This document shows, in pieces, positions 8,633-17,811 of a stretch of DNA of 64,000 nt (the first letter of the stretch is position 1; every line of letters begins with the position of its first letter). Source of the DNA: Microbacterium halophytorum (GTDB taxonomy: Bacteria; Actinomycetota; Actinomycetes; Actinomycetales; Microbacteriaceae); NCBI RefSeq assembly GCF_002970975.1, contig NZ_PNFA01000016.1, positions 44,515 through 108,514 on the forward strand, read 5' to 3'. Made by a program: the position numbers and the translations under genes. The notes beneath the pieces were generated by a model. That model saw only the letters and a list, made by a program, of their open reading frames with translations, had not been told where the DNA came from and made no database searches.

Positions 8633-10396
8633 TCAGCGGGTGAGGCGGGCGACCGCTTCCGCGGCCGGGACGACCTCGCGCTCACCCGTGCGGCGGTCCC
8701 AGAGCTCGACGTTCCCCTCCGCCGCCCCGCGGCCCACCACGAGCAGCTGGGGAACGCCCAGCAGCTCGGCGTCGCCGAACTTCACACCCGGAGACACCTT
8801 GGGTCGGTCGTCGAACAGCACCTCGCGACCCGCGGCCTCGAGCTGGGCGGAGAGCTCCTCCCCCAGATCGAGCGCGTCGGTGCCCTTGCCCGTCGCGACG
8901 ACGTGCACATCGTACGGGGCGATCGCCTCCGGCCAGATCAGGCCCTTGTCGTCGCTGAACAGCTCGGCGATCAGCGCGAGCACCCGGGTCACGCCGATGC
9001 CGTACGATCCCATCGTCACCGTGACGAGCTTGCCGTTCTGGTCGAGCACCTTCAGGTCGAGCGCCTCCGCATACTTGCGACCGAGCTGGAAGATGTGGCC
9101 GATCTCCATGCCGCGTGCGAGCCGCACGGGCCCCGAGCCGTCGGGAGCCGGGTCGCCCTCGACGACCGTCGCCGCCTCGACGGTGCCGTCGGCTGTGAAG
9201 TCGCGGCCGGCGATCAGGCCCGAGACGTGCTTGTCGGCCTCGTTCGCGCCCGTGATCCACGTCGTGCCCTCGGCCACGCGTGGGTCCAGGAAGTACCGAA
9301 TGCCGGTGGCGGACTCCTCGCCGAGCACGGGGCCCGATCCCGACCACGGACCGATGAAGCCGCGGACGAGGCCGGGGTGCTTCGCGAGGTCCTCGGGCGT
9401 CGCCGGCTCGACCTCGGCCGGGGAGAACGCCGCCTCGACGCGCTTGGCGTCGACGTCGCGGTCGCCGGGGACCCCCACCACGACGATCTCGCGGGTGTGG
9501 TCGGGGTGCGTCAGCGCGAGCACGACGTTCTTGAGCGTGTCGGCGGCGGTCCACCCGCCGGCGGGCGCGGGGACGGCCTCATTGGCGTGCGCGACGAGGG
9601 TCGCGATCGTCGTGGTGCCGGGCGAGTCGAAGACGACGGGCGCGGGCTTCCCCTCGAACGGGGTCGGCTCGGGCGCGACGGTCGTGAACGCCTCGACGTT
9701 CGCGGCGTAGCCGCCGTCGCTGCGGACGAAGGTGTCTTCGCCGACCTCTGTCGGGTGGAGGAACTCCTCGCTGCGCGAGCCGCCCATGGCACCGGCGTCG
9801 GCCTTGACGATCACGTACTCGATGCCGAGCCGCGTGAAGATGCGCTCATAGGCGGCGCGCTGTGCCTCGTAGCTCGCGTCGAGCCCCGCGTCGTCGACGT
9901 CGAACGAGTACGCGTCCTTCATCGTGAACTCGCGGCCGCGCAGCAGGCCCGCGCGCGGCCGCGCCTCGTCGCGGTACTTGTCCTGGATCTGGTAGATCGA
10001 CAGCGGCAGGTCCTTGTACGACGAGAACAGGTCCTTCACCAGCAGCGTGAAGGCCTCCTCGTGCGTCGGCGCGAGCAGATAGTCGGCGCCGTGGCGGTCC
10101 TTCAGCCGCAGCAGCGCCTCGCCGTACTCGTCCCAGCGACCCGTCGCCTCGTAGGGCTCGCGCGGCATCATGGCCGGGAAGTGCACCTCCTGCGCACCAG
10201 CGGCGGCCATCTCCTCGCGCACGATCTGCTCGAGCCTCGTCTTCACGCGCAGGCCGAGCGGCAGCCACGCGAAGATGCCCGGGGCCTGGCGCCGGATGTA
10301 CCCGGCCCTGACGAGGAGCTTGTGCGAGCGGACCTCGGCATCGGCGGGGTCCTCGCGGAGCGTGCGGACGAAGAGCTGGGAAAGACGAGTCACCAC
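8633..10396 (-). CDS. proS: Prolyl-tRNA synthetase
   Basis: Charges tRNA-Pro in the cytoplasm. The 587 residues fit the bacterial class II enzyme with an editing insertion. The N-terminus [15 protein letters not shown], motif 1 around [20 protein letters not shown], motif 2 ([26 protein letters not shown]) and motif 3 ([14 protein letters not shown]) are present, followed by the anticodon-binding domain. The start is GTG at 10396, with a TAGACT box seven nt upstream and no Shine-Dalgarno sequence, so a leaderless message is likely. It is followed by the nuclease gene after 202 nt in which I see no further gene, and is divergent from the peptide importer operon. Confidence 0.95.
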   Translation of the reverse strand: MVTRLSQLFVRTLREDPADAEVRSHKLLVRAGYIRRQAPGIFAWLPLGLRVKTRLEQIVREEMAAAGAQEVHFPAMMPREPYEATGRWDEYGEALLRLKDRHGADYLLAPTHEEAFTLLVKDLFSSYKDLPLSIYQIQDKYRDEARPRAGLLRGREFTMKDAYSFDVDDAGLDASYEAQRAAYERIFTRLGIEYVIVKADAGAMGGSRSEEFLHPTEVGEDTFVRSDGGYAANVEAFTTVAPEPTPFEGKPAPVVFDSPGTTTIATLVAHANEAVPAPAGGWTAADTLKNVVLALTHPDHTREIVVVGVPGDRDVDAKRVEAAFSPAEVEPATPEDLAKHPGLVRGFIGPWSGSGPVLGEESATGIRYFLDPRVAEGTTWITGANEADKHVSGLIAGRDFTADGTVEAATVVEGDPAPDGSGPVRLARGMEIGHIFQLGRKYAEALDLKVLDQNGKLVTVTMGSYGIGVTRVLALIAELFSDDKGLIWPEAIAPYDVHVVATGKGTDALDLGEELSAQLEAAGREVLFDDRPKVSPGVKFGDAELLGVPQLLVVGRGAAEGNVELWDRRTGEREVVPAAEAVARLTR

Positions 10397-10403
10397 GCGC
10401 CCG

Positions 10404-10409
10404 AGTCTA
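10404..10409 (-). promoter_or_regulatory. -10 box for leaderless proS
   Basis: TAGACT on the minus strand, seven nt before the GTG start. The transcript should begin at or within a base of the start codon. Confidence 0.55.
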
Positions 10410-10529
10410 TCCGCCCGGCCGCACCGCAGCTCCCCGACGAACGCGGCGCAGACGCCCGGCCGGGACCGCCGCGGCCGGCGGGCGCGTTACATGCCGGAGA
10501 TCTGCGGGAAAACAAGCTGAGAACGCGCT

Positions 10530-10540
10530 GTGTGACAATG
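10530..10540 (+). promoter_or_regulatory. GTGTGACAATG element upstream of the binding-protein gene
   Basis: This 11-mer lies 62 nt before the ATG of the binding protein and is repeated exactly at 16248-16258, 56 nt before its truncated paralogue. GACAAT inside it resembles a -10 box. A matching -35 is not obvious, so it could instead be an operator. Confidence 0.5.
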
Positions 10541-10601
10541 AATCCGAAGTCGCCGCAGTGCCGCGGCGACGCAAATGCACCTTCCCAGAGAAGAGATACA
10601 C

Positions 10602-12224
10602 ATGACATTCTCCCGTGCACGCAGGGCCGCGCTCATCGTCGCGGCCCCGTCCGCGCTCGCGCTCGCGCTGGCCGGATGTGCGACTCCCGAAGTCGACGGC
10701 GGCGACGAGGCCGCGGGCGGCCAGATCATCGTCGGGACGACCGACGCGGTCACGCACCTCGACCCCGCCGGCTCGTACGACAACGGGTCGCTGACACTGC
10801 ACACGCAGGTCTTCCCCTACCTCGTCAACACGGCGCCAGGCAGCAACGAGGTCGTGCCCGACCTCGCCGAATCCGCCGAGTTCACGAGCCCGAACGAATA
10901 CACCGTGACGCTCCCCGAGGGCCTGACGTGGGCGAACGGCAACGACCTCACCTCCTCCGACGTGAAGTTCACGTTCGACCGCCAGCTGGCGATCGCCGAC
11001 CCGAACGGCCCGTCGTCGCTGCTGTTCAACCTCGATTCGGTCGAGACCCCCGACGAGCAGACCGTCGTGTTCAATCTGAAGAGCGAGAACGATCAGACGT
11101 TCCCCTACGTGCTGACGAGCTTCCCCGGCGCGATCGTCGACGAGGAGTCGTTCTCGGCCGACAGCGTCACGCCCGACGCGGACATCGTCGACGCCGACGC
11201 CTTCGGCGGCCCGTACGCGATCGAGAGCTACACGTTCAACGAGCTCGTCGAGCTCGTTCCCAACGAGAACTACTCCGGGCTCGTCGAGGCCGCCCAGAAC
11301 GACGGCGTGCTCATCAACTACTACGCCGAGTCATCGAACCTGAAGCTGGCCGTGCAGGACGGCGACGTCGACGTCGCCTACCGCAGCCTCTCGCCGAGCG
11401 ACGTCGCCGACCTCGGAACCGACGAGAGCCTCGCGGTGCACGAGGGCCCCGGCGGCGAGATCCGGTACATCGTGTTCAACTTCAACACGCAGCCGTACGG
11501 CGCCGCGACCGCAGATGCCGACGAGGAGAAGGCCCTCGCCGTGCGCCAGGCCGTGGCGTCGCTGATCGACCGCGAGTCGCTCAGCGAGCAGGTCTACGAC
11601 GGCACCTACACGCCGCTGTACTCGTTCATCCCAGAAGGCTTCGCCGGCGCGACCGAGCCCCTCAAGGAGATGTACGGCGACGGCGACGGCGGCCCGTCGG
11701 CCGAGGCCGCAGAGAAGGCCCTCACCGACGCGGGCGTCGAGACGCCCGTCGAGCTCGCGCTCCAGTACAGCCCCGACCACTACGGGCCGAACTCCGCCGA
11801 CGAGTACGCGCAGATCGAGCAGCAGCTCGAGGCCGACGGCCTGTTCGACGTCACTCTGAACGGCACCGAGTGGGTGCAGTACTCCGACGACCGCGTCGCC
11901 GACGTCTACCCGGCCTACCAGCTCGGCTGGTTCCCCGACTACTCCGACGCCGACAACTACCTGACGCCGTTCTTCCTGAAGGAGAACTTCCTCGTCAACC
12001 ACTATGACAACCCCGAGGTGAACGACCTCATCCTGCAGCAGGCCTCGACCCCGGACGCCGCGGAGCGCGAGGCGCTCATCGGCGAGATCCAGGAGAAGGT
12101 CGCACAGGACCTGTCCACCGTTCCCTATCTGCAGGGCGCGCAGGTCGCCGTTGCGGCTTCCGACGTCGAGGGCATCCAGCTCGACGCGTCGTTCAAGCTC
12201 CGCATGTCGACCATCGCCCGCTGA
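10602..12224 (+). CDS. ABC transporter substrate-binding lipoprotein (SBP family 5, peptide type)
   Basis: Extracytoplasmic receptor of the importer encoded downstream. The 540 residues fit the oligopeptide/dipeptide-binding family. A lipoprotein signal ends in LALAGC with the lipidated Cys at 26. The family 5 signature region is present (LTWANGNDLTSSDVKFTFDR, about 105-125), and the C-terminal lobe includes FPDYSDADNYLTPFF. The ATG at 10602 is chosen over an in-frame ATG nine codons earlier because it gives a proper lipoprotein signal and follows AGAGAAGAG. It is the first gene of a four-gene operon. A close paralogue lacking most of the C-terminal lobe lies at 16314. Confidence 0.93.
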   Translation: MTFSRARRAALIVAAPSALALALAGCATPEVDGGDEAAGGQIIVGTTDAVTHLDPAGSYDNGSLTLHTQVFPYLVNTAPGSNEVVPDLAESAEFTSPNEYTVTLPEGLTWANGNDLTSSDVKFTFDRQLAIADPNGPSSLLFNLDSVETPDEQTVVFNLKSENDQTFPYVLTSFPGAIVDEESFSADSVTPDADIVDADAFGGPYAIESYTFNELVELVPNENYSGLVEAAQNDGVLINYYAESSNLKLAVQDGDVDVAYRSLSPSDVADLGTDESLAVHEGPGGEIRYIVFNFNTQPYGAATADADEEKALAVRQAVASLIDRESLSEQVYDGTYTPLYSFIPEGFAGATEPLKEMYGDGDGGPSAEAAEKALTDAGVETPVELALQYSPDHYGPNSADEYAQIEQQLEADGLFDVTLNGTEWVQYSDDRVADVYPAYQLGWFPDYSDADNYLTPFFLKENFLVNHYDNPEVNDLILQQASTPDAAEREALIGEIQEKVAQDLSTVPYLQGAQVAVAASDVEGIQLDASFKLRMSTIAR

Positions 12225-12232
12225 CCCGGCGC

Positions 12233-12265
12233 GCGGGGCGGTCCGTCGCCGACGGACCGCCCCGC
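12233..12265 (+). terminator. Hairpin after the binding-protein gene
   Basis: GCGGGGCGGTCCGTCG (12233-12248) pairs with 12250-12265. It lies directly after the binding-protein stop and 76 nt before the first permease. Such intra-operon hairpins often stabilise the binding-protein message and reduce read-through, giving more receptor than membrane subunits. Confidence 0.65.
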
Positions 12266-12341
12266 CTCGGCGCTTCGGCGCGCCCGTCACCCTTCGGGCC
12301 GCGCCAGCGCAGAACGCCGGTGACTTCCCACGAGGAATCCC

Positions 12342-13427
12342 GTGACGACCCACACACTGACGGCCGCCGGACCCCAGGCGGCCCCTCCCCGACAGAAGAA
12401 GGCGCAGGGCTCATCGCTCTGGCGCTACCTCCTGATCCGGTTCCTGCTCATCTTCCCGACCATCTTCATCCTGGTCACGACCGTCTTCCTCATGATGCGC
12501 GTGACGGGAGACCCGATCACCGCCGCGCTCGGCGGCCAGCTGCCTCCCGACCAGCTCGCCGAGCGCATCCACGAGGCCGGCTACGACCGCCCGCTGATCG
12601 TGCAGTACGTCGAGTACCTCGGCAGCATCCTGCGCGGCGACTTCGGCACCACGATCGACGGCCAGCCCATCACCGAGGTCCTGCTCCGGTACGGCGGCGC
12701 GACGCTCGAGCTGGCGTCGTACGCCCTCCTCGTCGCCTTCGTCGTCGGCATCCCGCTCGGCATGCTCGCCGCCGCGATCCGCGACCGCTGGGGCGACGCG
12801 GCGCTGCGCGTGTTCGCGATCCTCTGCTACGCGACGCCCGTGTTCTTCGCGGGCCTGATGCTCAAGCTCGTGTTCTCGAGCTGGCTCGGCTGGCTGCCCT
12901 CGTCCGGCCGCGCCTCGCCCCGCGTCGAGGTGCAGCTGAACAGCATCCCCGGCGCGACCGGCATCTATACGATCGACGCGCTGCGGACGGGCCAGTGGGC
13001 GCTGATCTCCGATGTGCTCGAGCACGCCGTCCTTCCGGCGATCGCGCTCGGCCTGCTCACCGCCGGTGTCTTCCTGCGCCTCGTGCGGACCAACGTGATC
13101 GGCACGCTGCAGATGCCGTACGTCGACGCGGCCCGCTCGCGCGGCGTCAGCGAGTTCCGCCTCGTGCGCACCCACGCGTACCGGCCGGCGCTCATCCCGA
13201 TCATCACGGTCATCGGCCTGCAGATCGCGATGATGCTCGGCGGCGCGATCCTGACCGAGACGACGTTCGAATGGGCCGGCCTCGGCTATCAGCTGAGCGA
13301 GTACCTGAAATCGCGGGACTTCGTCGCGGTGCAGGGCATCGTCGCGCTCCTCGCCGTGATCGTCGCGGTGACCAACTTCATCGTCGACGTCATCGCGGCG
13401 TTCATCGACCCGAGGGTGAGGTACTGA
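12342..13427 (+). CDS. ABC peptide importer permease (DppB type)
   Basis: Inner-membrane subunit, 361 residues. The first helix (LLIRFLLIFPTIFILVTTVFLMMRV) is followed by the periplasmic segment GDPITAALGG...YDRPLIVQYVEYLGSILRGDFG that is characteristic of DppB/OppB. About six helices and the EAA-type coupling loop (MPYVDAARSRGVSEFRLVRTHAYRPALIP) follow. A longer than usual basic N-terminal tail (about 25 residues) precedes the first helix. Start GTG 12342 has GAGGA six nt upstream. The next permease begins one nucleotide after its stop. Confidence 0.93.
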   Translation: MTTHTLTAAGPQAAPPRQKKAQGSSLWRYLLIRFLLIFPTIFILVTTVFLMMRVTGDPITAALGGQLPPDQLAERIHEAGYDRPLIVQYVEYLGSILRGDFGTTIDGQPITEVLLRYGGATLELASYALLVAFVVGIPLGMLAAAIRDRWGDAALRVFAILCYATPVFFAGLMLKLVFSSWLGWLPSSGRASPRVEVQLNSIPGATGIYTIDALRTGQWALISDVLEHAVLPAIALGLLTAGVFLRLVRTNVIGTLQMPYVDAARSRGVSEFRLVRTHAYRPALIPIITVIGLQIAMMLGGAILTETTFEWAGLGYQLSEYLKSRDFVAVQGIVALLAVIVAVTNFIVDVIAAFIDPRVRY

Positions 13428-13428
13428 C

Positions 13429-14379
13429 ATGGCCGAGAACAAGCTCCTCGACCGCCTCCCGGTGATCCGGGACGTGCGGCGCTCCGTCGGGCTGCAGCGC
13501 GGCATGCTGCTGACCGGCCTCGTCATCTGCGCCGTCTTCGTGTTCGTCGCGGTCTTCGCGCCGCTCCTCGCACCCTACGGGTACGCGCAGCTCGCCTCCG
13601 ACGCCGGCGAATCGTTCGCCCCGCGCGAGGCGCCCAGCGCCGAGCACCTGTGGGGCACGACGATCGCTGGCTACGACGTCTTCTCCCGCGTACTGTGGGG
13701 CGCCAGGACGGCGGCCCTCGTGATCATCGTGTCCGTCGTGATGAGTATCTTCCTCGGAATCCTGATCGGTGTCGTCTCCGGCTACCTCGGCGGCTGGCTC
13801 GACCGGGTGCTCGTCGTCGTCTGCGACGCGATCTACGCGTTCCCCTCCCTGCTGCTCGCGATCGTCAGCGCGATCGTGATCACGGGCGGCCAGTCGAGCC
13901 TGTGGGGCGGCATCCTCGCCACCGCGATCTCGATCACGGTCGTGTTCATCCCGCAGTACTTCCGCGTCGTCCGGGCGGAGACGCTCCGGATCAAGACCGA
14001 GGCGTACGTCGAGTCGGCGCGTGTCGTCGGCGCCTCGACGTGGCGCATCATGGTTCGCCACGTTCTGCGCAACGCGACGCGCAGCCTGCCGCTGCTGTTC
14101 ACCCTGAACGCCGCGGAGGCGATCCTCACGATCGCGGGCCTCGGATTCCTCGGCTTCGGCATCGAGCCGAGCGCCGCCGCCGAGTGGGGCTACGACCTGA
14201 ACCGCGCGGTGGAGGACGTCACGGCCGGCCGCTGGTGGACGGCCGTGTTCCCCGGCCTGGCGATCGTGCTCGTGGTGCTCGGCCTCACTCTCGTCGGCGA
14301 GAGCATGAACGACCTCGCCGACCCGCGCCTGCGCACCCGCCGGCGCGCGAAGCGCCAGAACAAGGAGGTCGCGGCATGA
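13429..14379 (+). CDS. ABC peptide importer permease (DppC type)
   Basis: Second membrane subunit, 316 residues, about six helices. The sequence HLWGTTIAGYDVFSRVLWGARTA before the second helix and the coupling loop EAYVESARVVGASTWRIMVRHVLRN identify the DppC/OppC class. It pairs with the DppB-type subunit one nucleotide upstream. Its stop overlaps the start of the ATPase gene (ATGA), so translation is probably coupled. Confidence 0.93.
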   Translation: MAENKLLDRLPVIRDVRRSVGLQRGMLLTGLVICAVFVFVAVFAPLLAPYGYAQLASDAGESFAPREAPSAEHLWGTTIAGYDVFSRVLWGARTAALVIIVSVVMSIFLGILIGVVSGYLGGWLDRVLVVVCDAIYAFPSLLLAIVSAIVITGGQSSLWGGILATAISITVVFIPQYFRVVRAETLRIKTEAYVESARVVGASTWRIMVRHVLRNATRSLPLLFTLNAAEAILTIAGLGFLGFGIEPSAAAEWGYDLNRAVEDVTAGRWWTAVFPGLAIVLVVLGLTLVGESMNDLADPRLRTRRRAKRQNKEVAA

Positions 14380-16022
14380 GCGGCGCAGCGAACGCGGTCG
14401 AGGTCTCGGGCCTCGACATCACCTTCGCCACCGACGGCGGCGACGTCCACGCGGTGCACGGCATCGATATCGACGTGCGCGAGCGCGAGGTGCTCGCGAT
14501 CGTCGGCGAATCCGGATCGGGCAAGACCGTCACGGCGCGCGCCCTGCTCGGGCTGCTGCCCGAGACGGCCACCGCATCCGGTGCCGTCGTCGTGAACGGC
14601 ATCGACGTCGTCGGGCTCTCCCCCGCGCGGCTGCGCGAGCTGCGGGGCTCGGAGGCGGCGATGATCTTCCAGGAGCCGATGACGGCCCTCAACCCGGTCT
14701 TCCCCGTCGGGTGGCAGATCGCAGAGGGCTTGCGCGCGCACCGGAAGCTCTCGAAGAAGGCCGCGCGGGCCATCGCGATCGACATGCTGGGCAAGGTGGG
14801 CATCCCGGATCCGGAGACGAGGGTGGATCACTATCCCCACCAGTTCTCGGGCGGGCAGAAGCAGCGCATCGTGATCGCGCAGGCGCTCGCGATGGGCCCG
14901 AAGGTGCTCATCGCGGACGAGCCGACCACGGCGCTCGACGTGACGGTGCAGGCCGAGATCCTCGACCTGCTGCGGCGCGTGCGCGACGAGTTCGGCACGG
15001 CGATCGTGCTCATCACGCACAACATGGGCGTCGTCGCCGATCTCGCCGACCGCGTGTGCGTGATGTTCCGCGGCGACGTCGTCGAGACCGCCCCGGCATC
15101 CGAGCTGTTCCGGGCGCCGAGGGCCGAGTACACCCGCAGCCTGCTGGCCGCCGTGCCGCGGCTGGAGATCGCCGACCGGCAGTGGGAGGGTGACCGGGAC
15201 GCGCGGCCGATCGTGTCGGCGACGGGGCTCGAGATCACCTACCCCGGCCGCTTCGGGCGGGAGGGGTTCCGCGCGGTCGACGGCGTCGATTTCGCGATCC
15301 GCCCGGGAGAGGTCCTCGGCCTCGTCGGCGAGTCCGGCTCGGGCAAGTCGACGATCGGGCGCGCGATCGCGGGCCTGACCGCCGTCACGGGCGGCTCCCT
15401 CGACGTGCTCGGCGTCGAGATGAACGGCGTGAGCCAGCGCAGCCTGCGCCCGCACCGCAAGGACGTCGGCTTCGTGTTCCAGGACCCGGCGTCGAGCTTC
15501 AACCCGCTGCTGACGGTCGGCGCGGCGGTCGCCGAGCCGCTCATCGTGCACGGCGAGGCGAAGGACGTCGACGATGCGGAGGGCCGCGTCGTCGAGCTGC
15601 TCGAGGCCGTCGAGCTGCCGGCGCACTTCGCACGCCGGTTCCCGCACGAGCTGTCGGGCGGACAGCGCCAGCGGGCGTCCCTCGCGCGCGGGCTCGCGCT
15701 GTCGCCGAAGCTGCTGATCGCCGACGAGCCGACGAGCGCGCTCGACGTCTCGGTCCAGGCGACGGTGCTCGAGCTGTTCCAGGAGCTGCAGCGCCGCTTC
15801 GGATTCGCCAGCCTGTTCATCACGCACGATCTGGCGGTGGTCGACCTGCTCGCCCACCGCGTCGCCGTGCTGCACCAGGGCCGCGTCGTCGAACAGGGCA
15901 GGACGGCCGACGTGCTGGGCAGCCCCGTCGAGGACTACACGCGCCGCTTGATCGCGTCGCTCCCGATCCCCGACCCGGAGGCCCAGGCGGCCCGCCGCGA
16001 GCAGCGACGGGCGATCGGCTGA
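14376..16022 (+). CDS. Fused double ATPase of the peptide ABC importer (DppD-DppF type)
   Basis: One 548-residue protein carries both nucleotide-binding domains. Domain 1 (about 5-250) has GESGSGKT, FSGGQKQRIVIAQAL and LIADEPTTALDVT. Domain 2 (about 275-530) has GESGSGKS, LSGGQRQRASLARGL and LIADEPTSALDVS. Each is followed by the short C-terminal region of oligopeptide ATPases. Fused versions are common in actinobacteria and replace separate DppD and DppF. The start is ATG 14376, overlapping the permease stop and preceded by AAGGAG. It is the last gene of the operon and is followed by a small hairpin and then intergenic element A. Confidence 0.94.
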   Translation: MSGAANAVEVSGLDITFATDGGDVHAVHGIDIDVREREVLAIVGESGSGKTVTARALLGLLPETATASGAVVVNGIDVVGLSPARLRELRGSEAAMIFQEPMTALNPVFPVGWQIAEGLRAHRKLSKKAARAIAIDMLGKVGIPDPETRVDHYPHQFSGGQKQRIVIAQALAMGPKVLIADEPTTALDVTVQAEILDLLRRVRDEFGTAIVLITHNMGVVADLADRVCVMFRGDVVETAPASELFRAPRAEYTRSLLAAVPRLEIADRQWEGDRDARPIVSATGLEITYPGRFGREGFRAVDGVDFAIRPGEVLGLVGESGSGKSTIGRAIAGLTAVTGGSLDVLGVEMNGVSQRSLRPHRKDVGFVFQDPASSFNPLLTVGAAVAEPLIVHGEAKDVDDAEGRVVELLEAVELPAHFARRFPHELSGGQRQRASLARGLALSPKLLIADEPTSALDVSVQATVLELFQELQRRFGFASLFITHDLAVVDLLAHRVAVLHQGRVVEQGRTADVLGSPVEDYTRRLIASLPIPDPEAQAARREQRRAIG

Positions 16023-16035
16023 CCCTGGCGCCCCT

Positions 16036-16062
16036 GGCGCTCGCTGCGGTGCGACGAGCGCC
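16036..16062 (+). terminator. Hairpin after the importer ATPase gene
   Basis: GGCGCTCG (16036-16043) pairs with CGAGCGCC (16055-16062), 13 nt after the stop codon. Probable end of the importer transcript; the intergenic repeat element directly downstream could add to it. Confidence 0.45.
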
Positions 16063-16080
16063 GCTTGCGGCGCCCCGGCC

Positions 16081-16148
16081 ATAGGCGATTTCCCCCGAGA
16101 CTAGGCCGTTTCCACCCGATCCGGCCTAGTTTCGGGGATTCTGCCTGA
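16081..16148. repeat. Four-word intergenic repeat element A
   Basis: Words in order: ATAGGCG, CTAGGCCG, then the inverted forms CGGCCTAG and CTGCCTGA. Spacers are ATTTCCCCCGAGA, TTTCCACCCGATC and TTTCGGGGATT. The whole forms an imperfect palindrome with an 8-bp inner stem. Elements at 18870 and 22349 share the layout and parts of the spacers but use different words. Nothing coding was seen in 16023-16313 apart from these signals. Confidence 0.6.
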
Positions 16149-16247
16149 TCTCGGCACAGGCCCTCTGCCTCCGTTCAGATCGCGCTGCGCCGACGGCATT
16201 CGGTCGGAGCGCCGCCGGGCCCGCCTCCCGGGTCGACGGCTCGCGCC

Positions 16248-16258
16248 GTGTGACAATG
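16248..16258 (+). promoter_or_regulatory. GTGTGACAATG element upstream of the truncated binding-protein gene
   Basis: Exact copy of the 11-mer at 10530, at nearly the same distance from the start codon (56 versus 62 nt). Its survival while the rest of the upstream region has diverged argues that it is a functional promoter or operator element. Confidence 0.5.
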
Positions 16259-16313
16259 GCGCCCGAGCCGCTCCGCGCGGCGCAGCCGCGTATCCCACGG
16301 ACCGGAGAACCTC

Positions 16314-17303
16314 ATGCCGCGCTCCCGCAGGCCCCAACCCGCCATCCTGATCACCGCCACGGCGGCGGTCGCCGTCGCCGTGTCCGGATGCGGCGGCGCC
16401 GAGGTCGAACAGGCGGCCAGCACCGAGGTCGGGCCGATCGTCATCGGCACGGCCGCCCCCGTCACGGCGCTCGACCCCGCGGCGTCGTCCGACGCCGGTT
16501 CCCGGCTGCTGCAGGCGCAGGTGTTCCCGTACCTGCTCGGCTCCGCCCCCGGCAGCAGCGAAGTCGTGCCCGACCTCGCGGAGTCCGCCGAGTTCACGGC
16601 ACCGACCCAATACACCGTGACGCTCCCCGCCGGCCTGACCTGGGCCAACGGCCACGACCTGACCTCGTCCGATGTGAAGTTCTCCTTCGACCGGCAGCTC
16701 CGGATCGCCGACGAGGAGGGTCCATCGGCGATGCTCGCGAACATCACCTGGCTCGACACCCCGGACGACCGGACGATCGTCTTCAACCTCAGGACCGAGA
16801 ACGACCGGACGTTCCCGCAGGTCCTGGCGGGCGCCGCCGGCGCGATCGTGGACGAGGAGGTGTTCTCGGCGCACGGCGCGACGACGGACGCCGCCATCGT
16901 CGGCGGGAGCGCATTCGGCGGGCCCTACGCGATCCAGACCTACACCTTCAACGAGCTCGTCGACCTCGTGCCCAACCCGAGCTACTCCGGCCTCATCGAT
17001 ACCGCGCAGAACGACGGGGTCCGGATCGACTTCTTCGATGCGTCCTCCGAGCTGTCGAGCGCGATACGAGACGGCGACGTCGATGTCGCGTACGGCGGAC
17101 TCTCGGCGGGCGACGTCGAGGAGCTCGGTGCGGAAGACGGCCTGACTGTGCACGAGGCGCCCGTCGCCGCGGCGCACGGCACACCGGATATGCCCGAGGT
17201 CCCGGCGATCGAGGGAACGCAGGTCGCCGTCGCGGCCGCCGGCGTCGAGGGCGTCCAGCTCGACGCCTCGTCGACGCTGCGCATGTCGCTCCTCACCCGC
17301 TGA
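16314..17303 (+). CDS. Truncated paralogue of the peptide-binding lipoprotein (C-terminal lobe deleted in frame)
   Basis: The 329 residues align along 1-283 with the binding protein at 10602: the same lipobox spacing (Cys 26), VFPYLL, PDLAESAEFT, TWANGHDLTSSDVKF and AFGGPYAIQTYTFNEL. After HEAP the alignment stops. A 12-residue linker joins directly to the last 34 residues (VPAIEGTQVAVAA...LRMSLLTR), which match the last 34 of the full protein. About 223 residues are therefore missing, including most of the second lobe, yet the frame, lipoprotein signal and Shine-Dalgarno (GGAG) are intact. It may be an expressed N-lobe protein or a gene in decay. It should not bind peptide in the usual way. 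Confidence 0.8.
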   Translation: MPRSRRPQPAILITATAAVAVAVSGCGGAEVEQAASTEVGPIVIGTAAPVTALDPAASSDAGSRLLQAQVFPYLLGSAPGSSEVVPDLAESAEFTAPTQYTVTLPAGLTWANGHDLTSSDVKFSFDRQLRIADEEGPSAMLANITWLDTPDDRTIVFNLRTENDRTFPQVLAGAAGAIVDEEVFSAHGATTDAAIVGGSAFGGPYAIQTYTFNELVDLVPNPSYSGLIDTAQNDGVRIDFFDASSELSSAIRDGDVDVAYGGLSAGDVEELGAEDGLTVHEAPVAAAHGTPDMPEVPAIEGTQVAVAAAGVEGVQLDASSTLRMSLLTR

Positions 17304-17372
17304 CCCCGCGTGCGGCCGAGCACCGTCGCGGCGCACGGCCCCACCGCAGGCGTGCCGATTCACCGGCGCCCC

Positions 17373-17420
17373 TTGACATCGGCGCGCCTTGTCGCATACT
17401 TAAGCTATCCACTAATTAAG
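17373..17420 (+). promoter_or_regulatory. Promoter and likely operator of the arsR-type gene
   Basis: TTGACA (17373-17378) and an ATACT-type -10 near 17396-17401 are spaced by about 17 nt. Directly over and after the -10 lies CTTAAG with a second TTAAG 11 nt on, and CACTA/TAGTG just downstream. These AT-rich inverted repeats stand out in a 70 % GC background and are the size expected for an autoregulating ArsR dimer. Confidence 0.6.
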
Positions 17421-17431
17421 GATGTAGTGAA

Positions 17432-17809
17432 ATGAAGCAGGCGACCGATCCGCTGTCCCGGGTGTTCCAGGCGCTCGGCGACCCCACCCGGCGCGGCATC
17501 CTCGAGCGGCTCAGCTCGGGGGAAGCCACGGTGGGCGAGCTCGCAGAGCCGTTCGAGATCAGCGCACCGGCCATCTCACAGCACCTGCGCGTTCTGGAGG
17601 GGGCCGGCCTCATCGAGCGGTCGACCCGCGCCCAGTGGCGGGTGTGCTCGATCCACCCGGAGGCGTTCGACGAGGCCACCGCGTGGATCGAGACCAACAG
17701 GGCGCTCTGGCAGTCGCAGTTCGATCGTCTCGACGACGTGCTGGCCGGACTGCGGCCCCCGCACGAAGGACCCCCCACGCCATCGACAGCACCACGACAC
17801 GAGGAGTGA
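17432..17809 (+). CDS. ArsR-family transcriptional regulator
   Basis: A 125-residue winged-helix DNA-binding protein. The ArsR core is clear: VFQALGDPTRRGILERL, then the HTH with EPFEISAPAISQHLRVLEGAGLIE and the wing RAQWRVCSI. No Cys pair typical of metal sensing is visible (a single Cys in the wing). It belongs instead to the SdpR/YjbI-like group commonly encoded with an AHSA1-domain protein, as here, two nt downstream. It probably represses its own operon. The ligand is unknown. Confidence 0.88.
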   Translation: MKQATDPLSRVFQALGDPTRRGILERLSSGEATVGELAEPFEISAPAISQHLRVLEGAGLIERSTRAQWRVCSIHPEAFDEATAWIETNRALWQSQFDRLDDVLAGLRPPHEGPPTPSTAPRHEE

Positions 17810-17811
17810 CG

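Noticed and set aside
8484..8685. Start of the secreted nuclease further upstream (frame open to 8685)
   Set aside because: The extra residues are Arg/Pro-rich and would place the signal peptide more than 80 residues inside the protein. ATG 8430 has a good Shine-Dalgarno.
16314..17303. Assembly artefact joining two parts of the binding-protein gene
   Set aside because: The two copies differ at many positions throughout, including the last 34 residues, so the short gene is not a misassembled copy of the long one.
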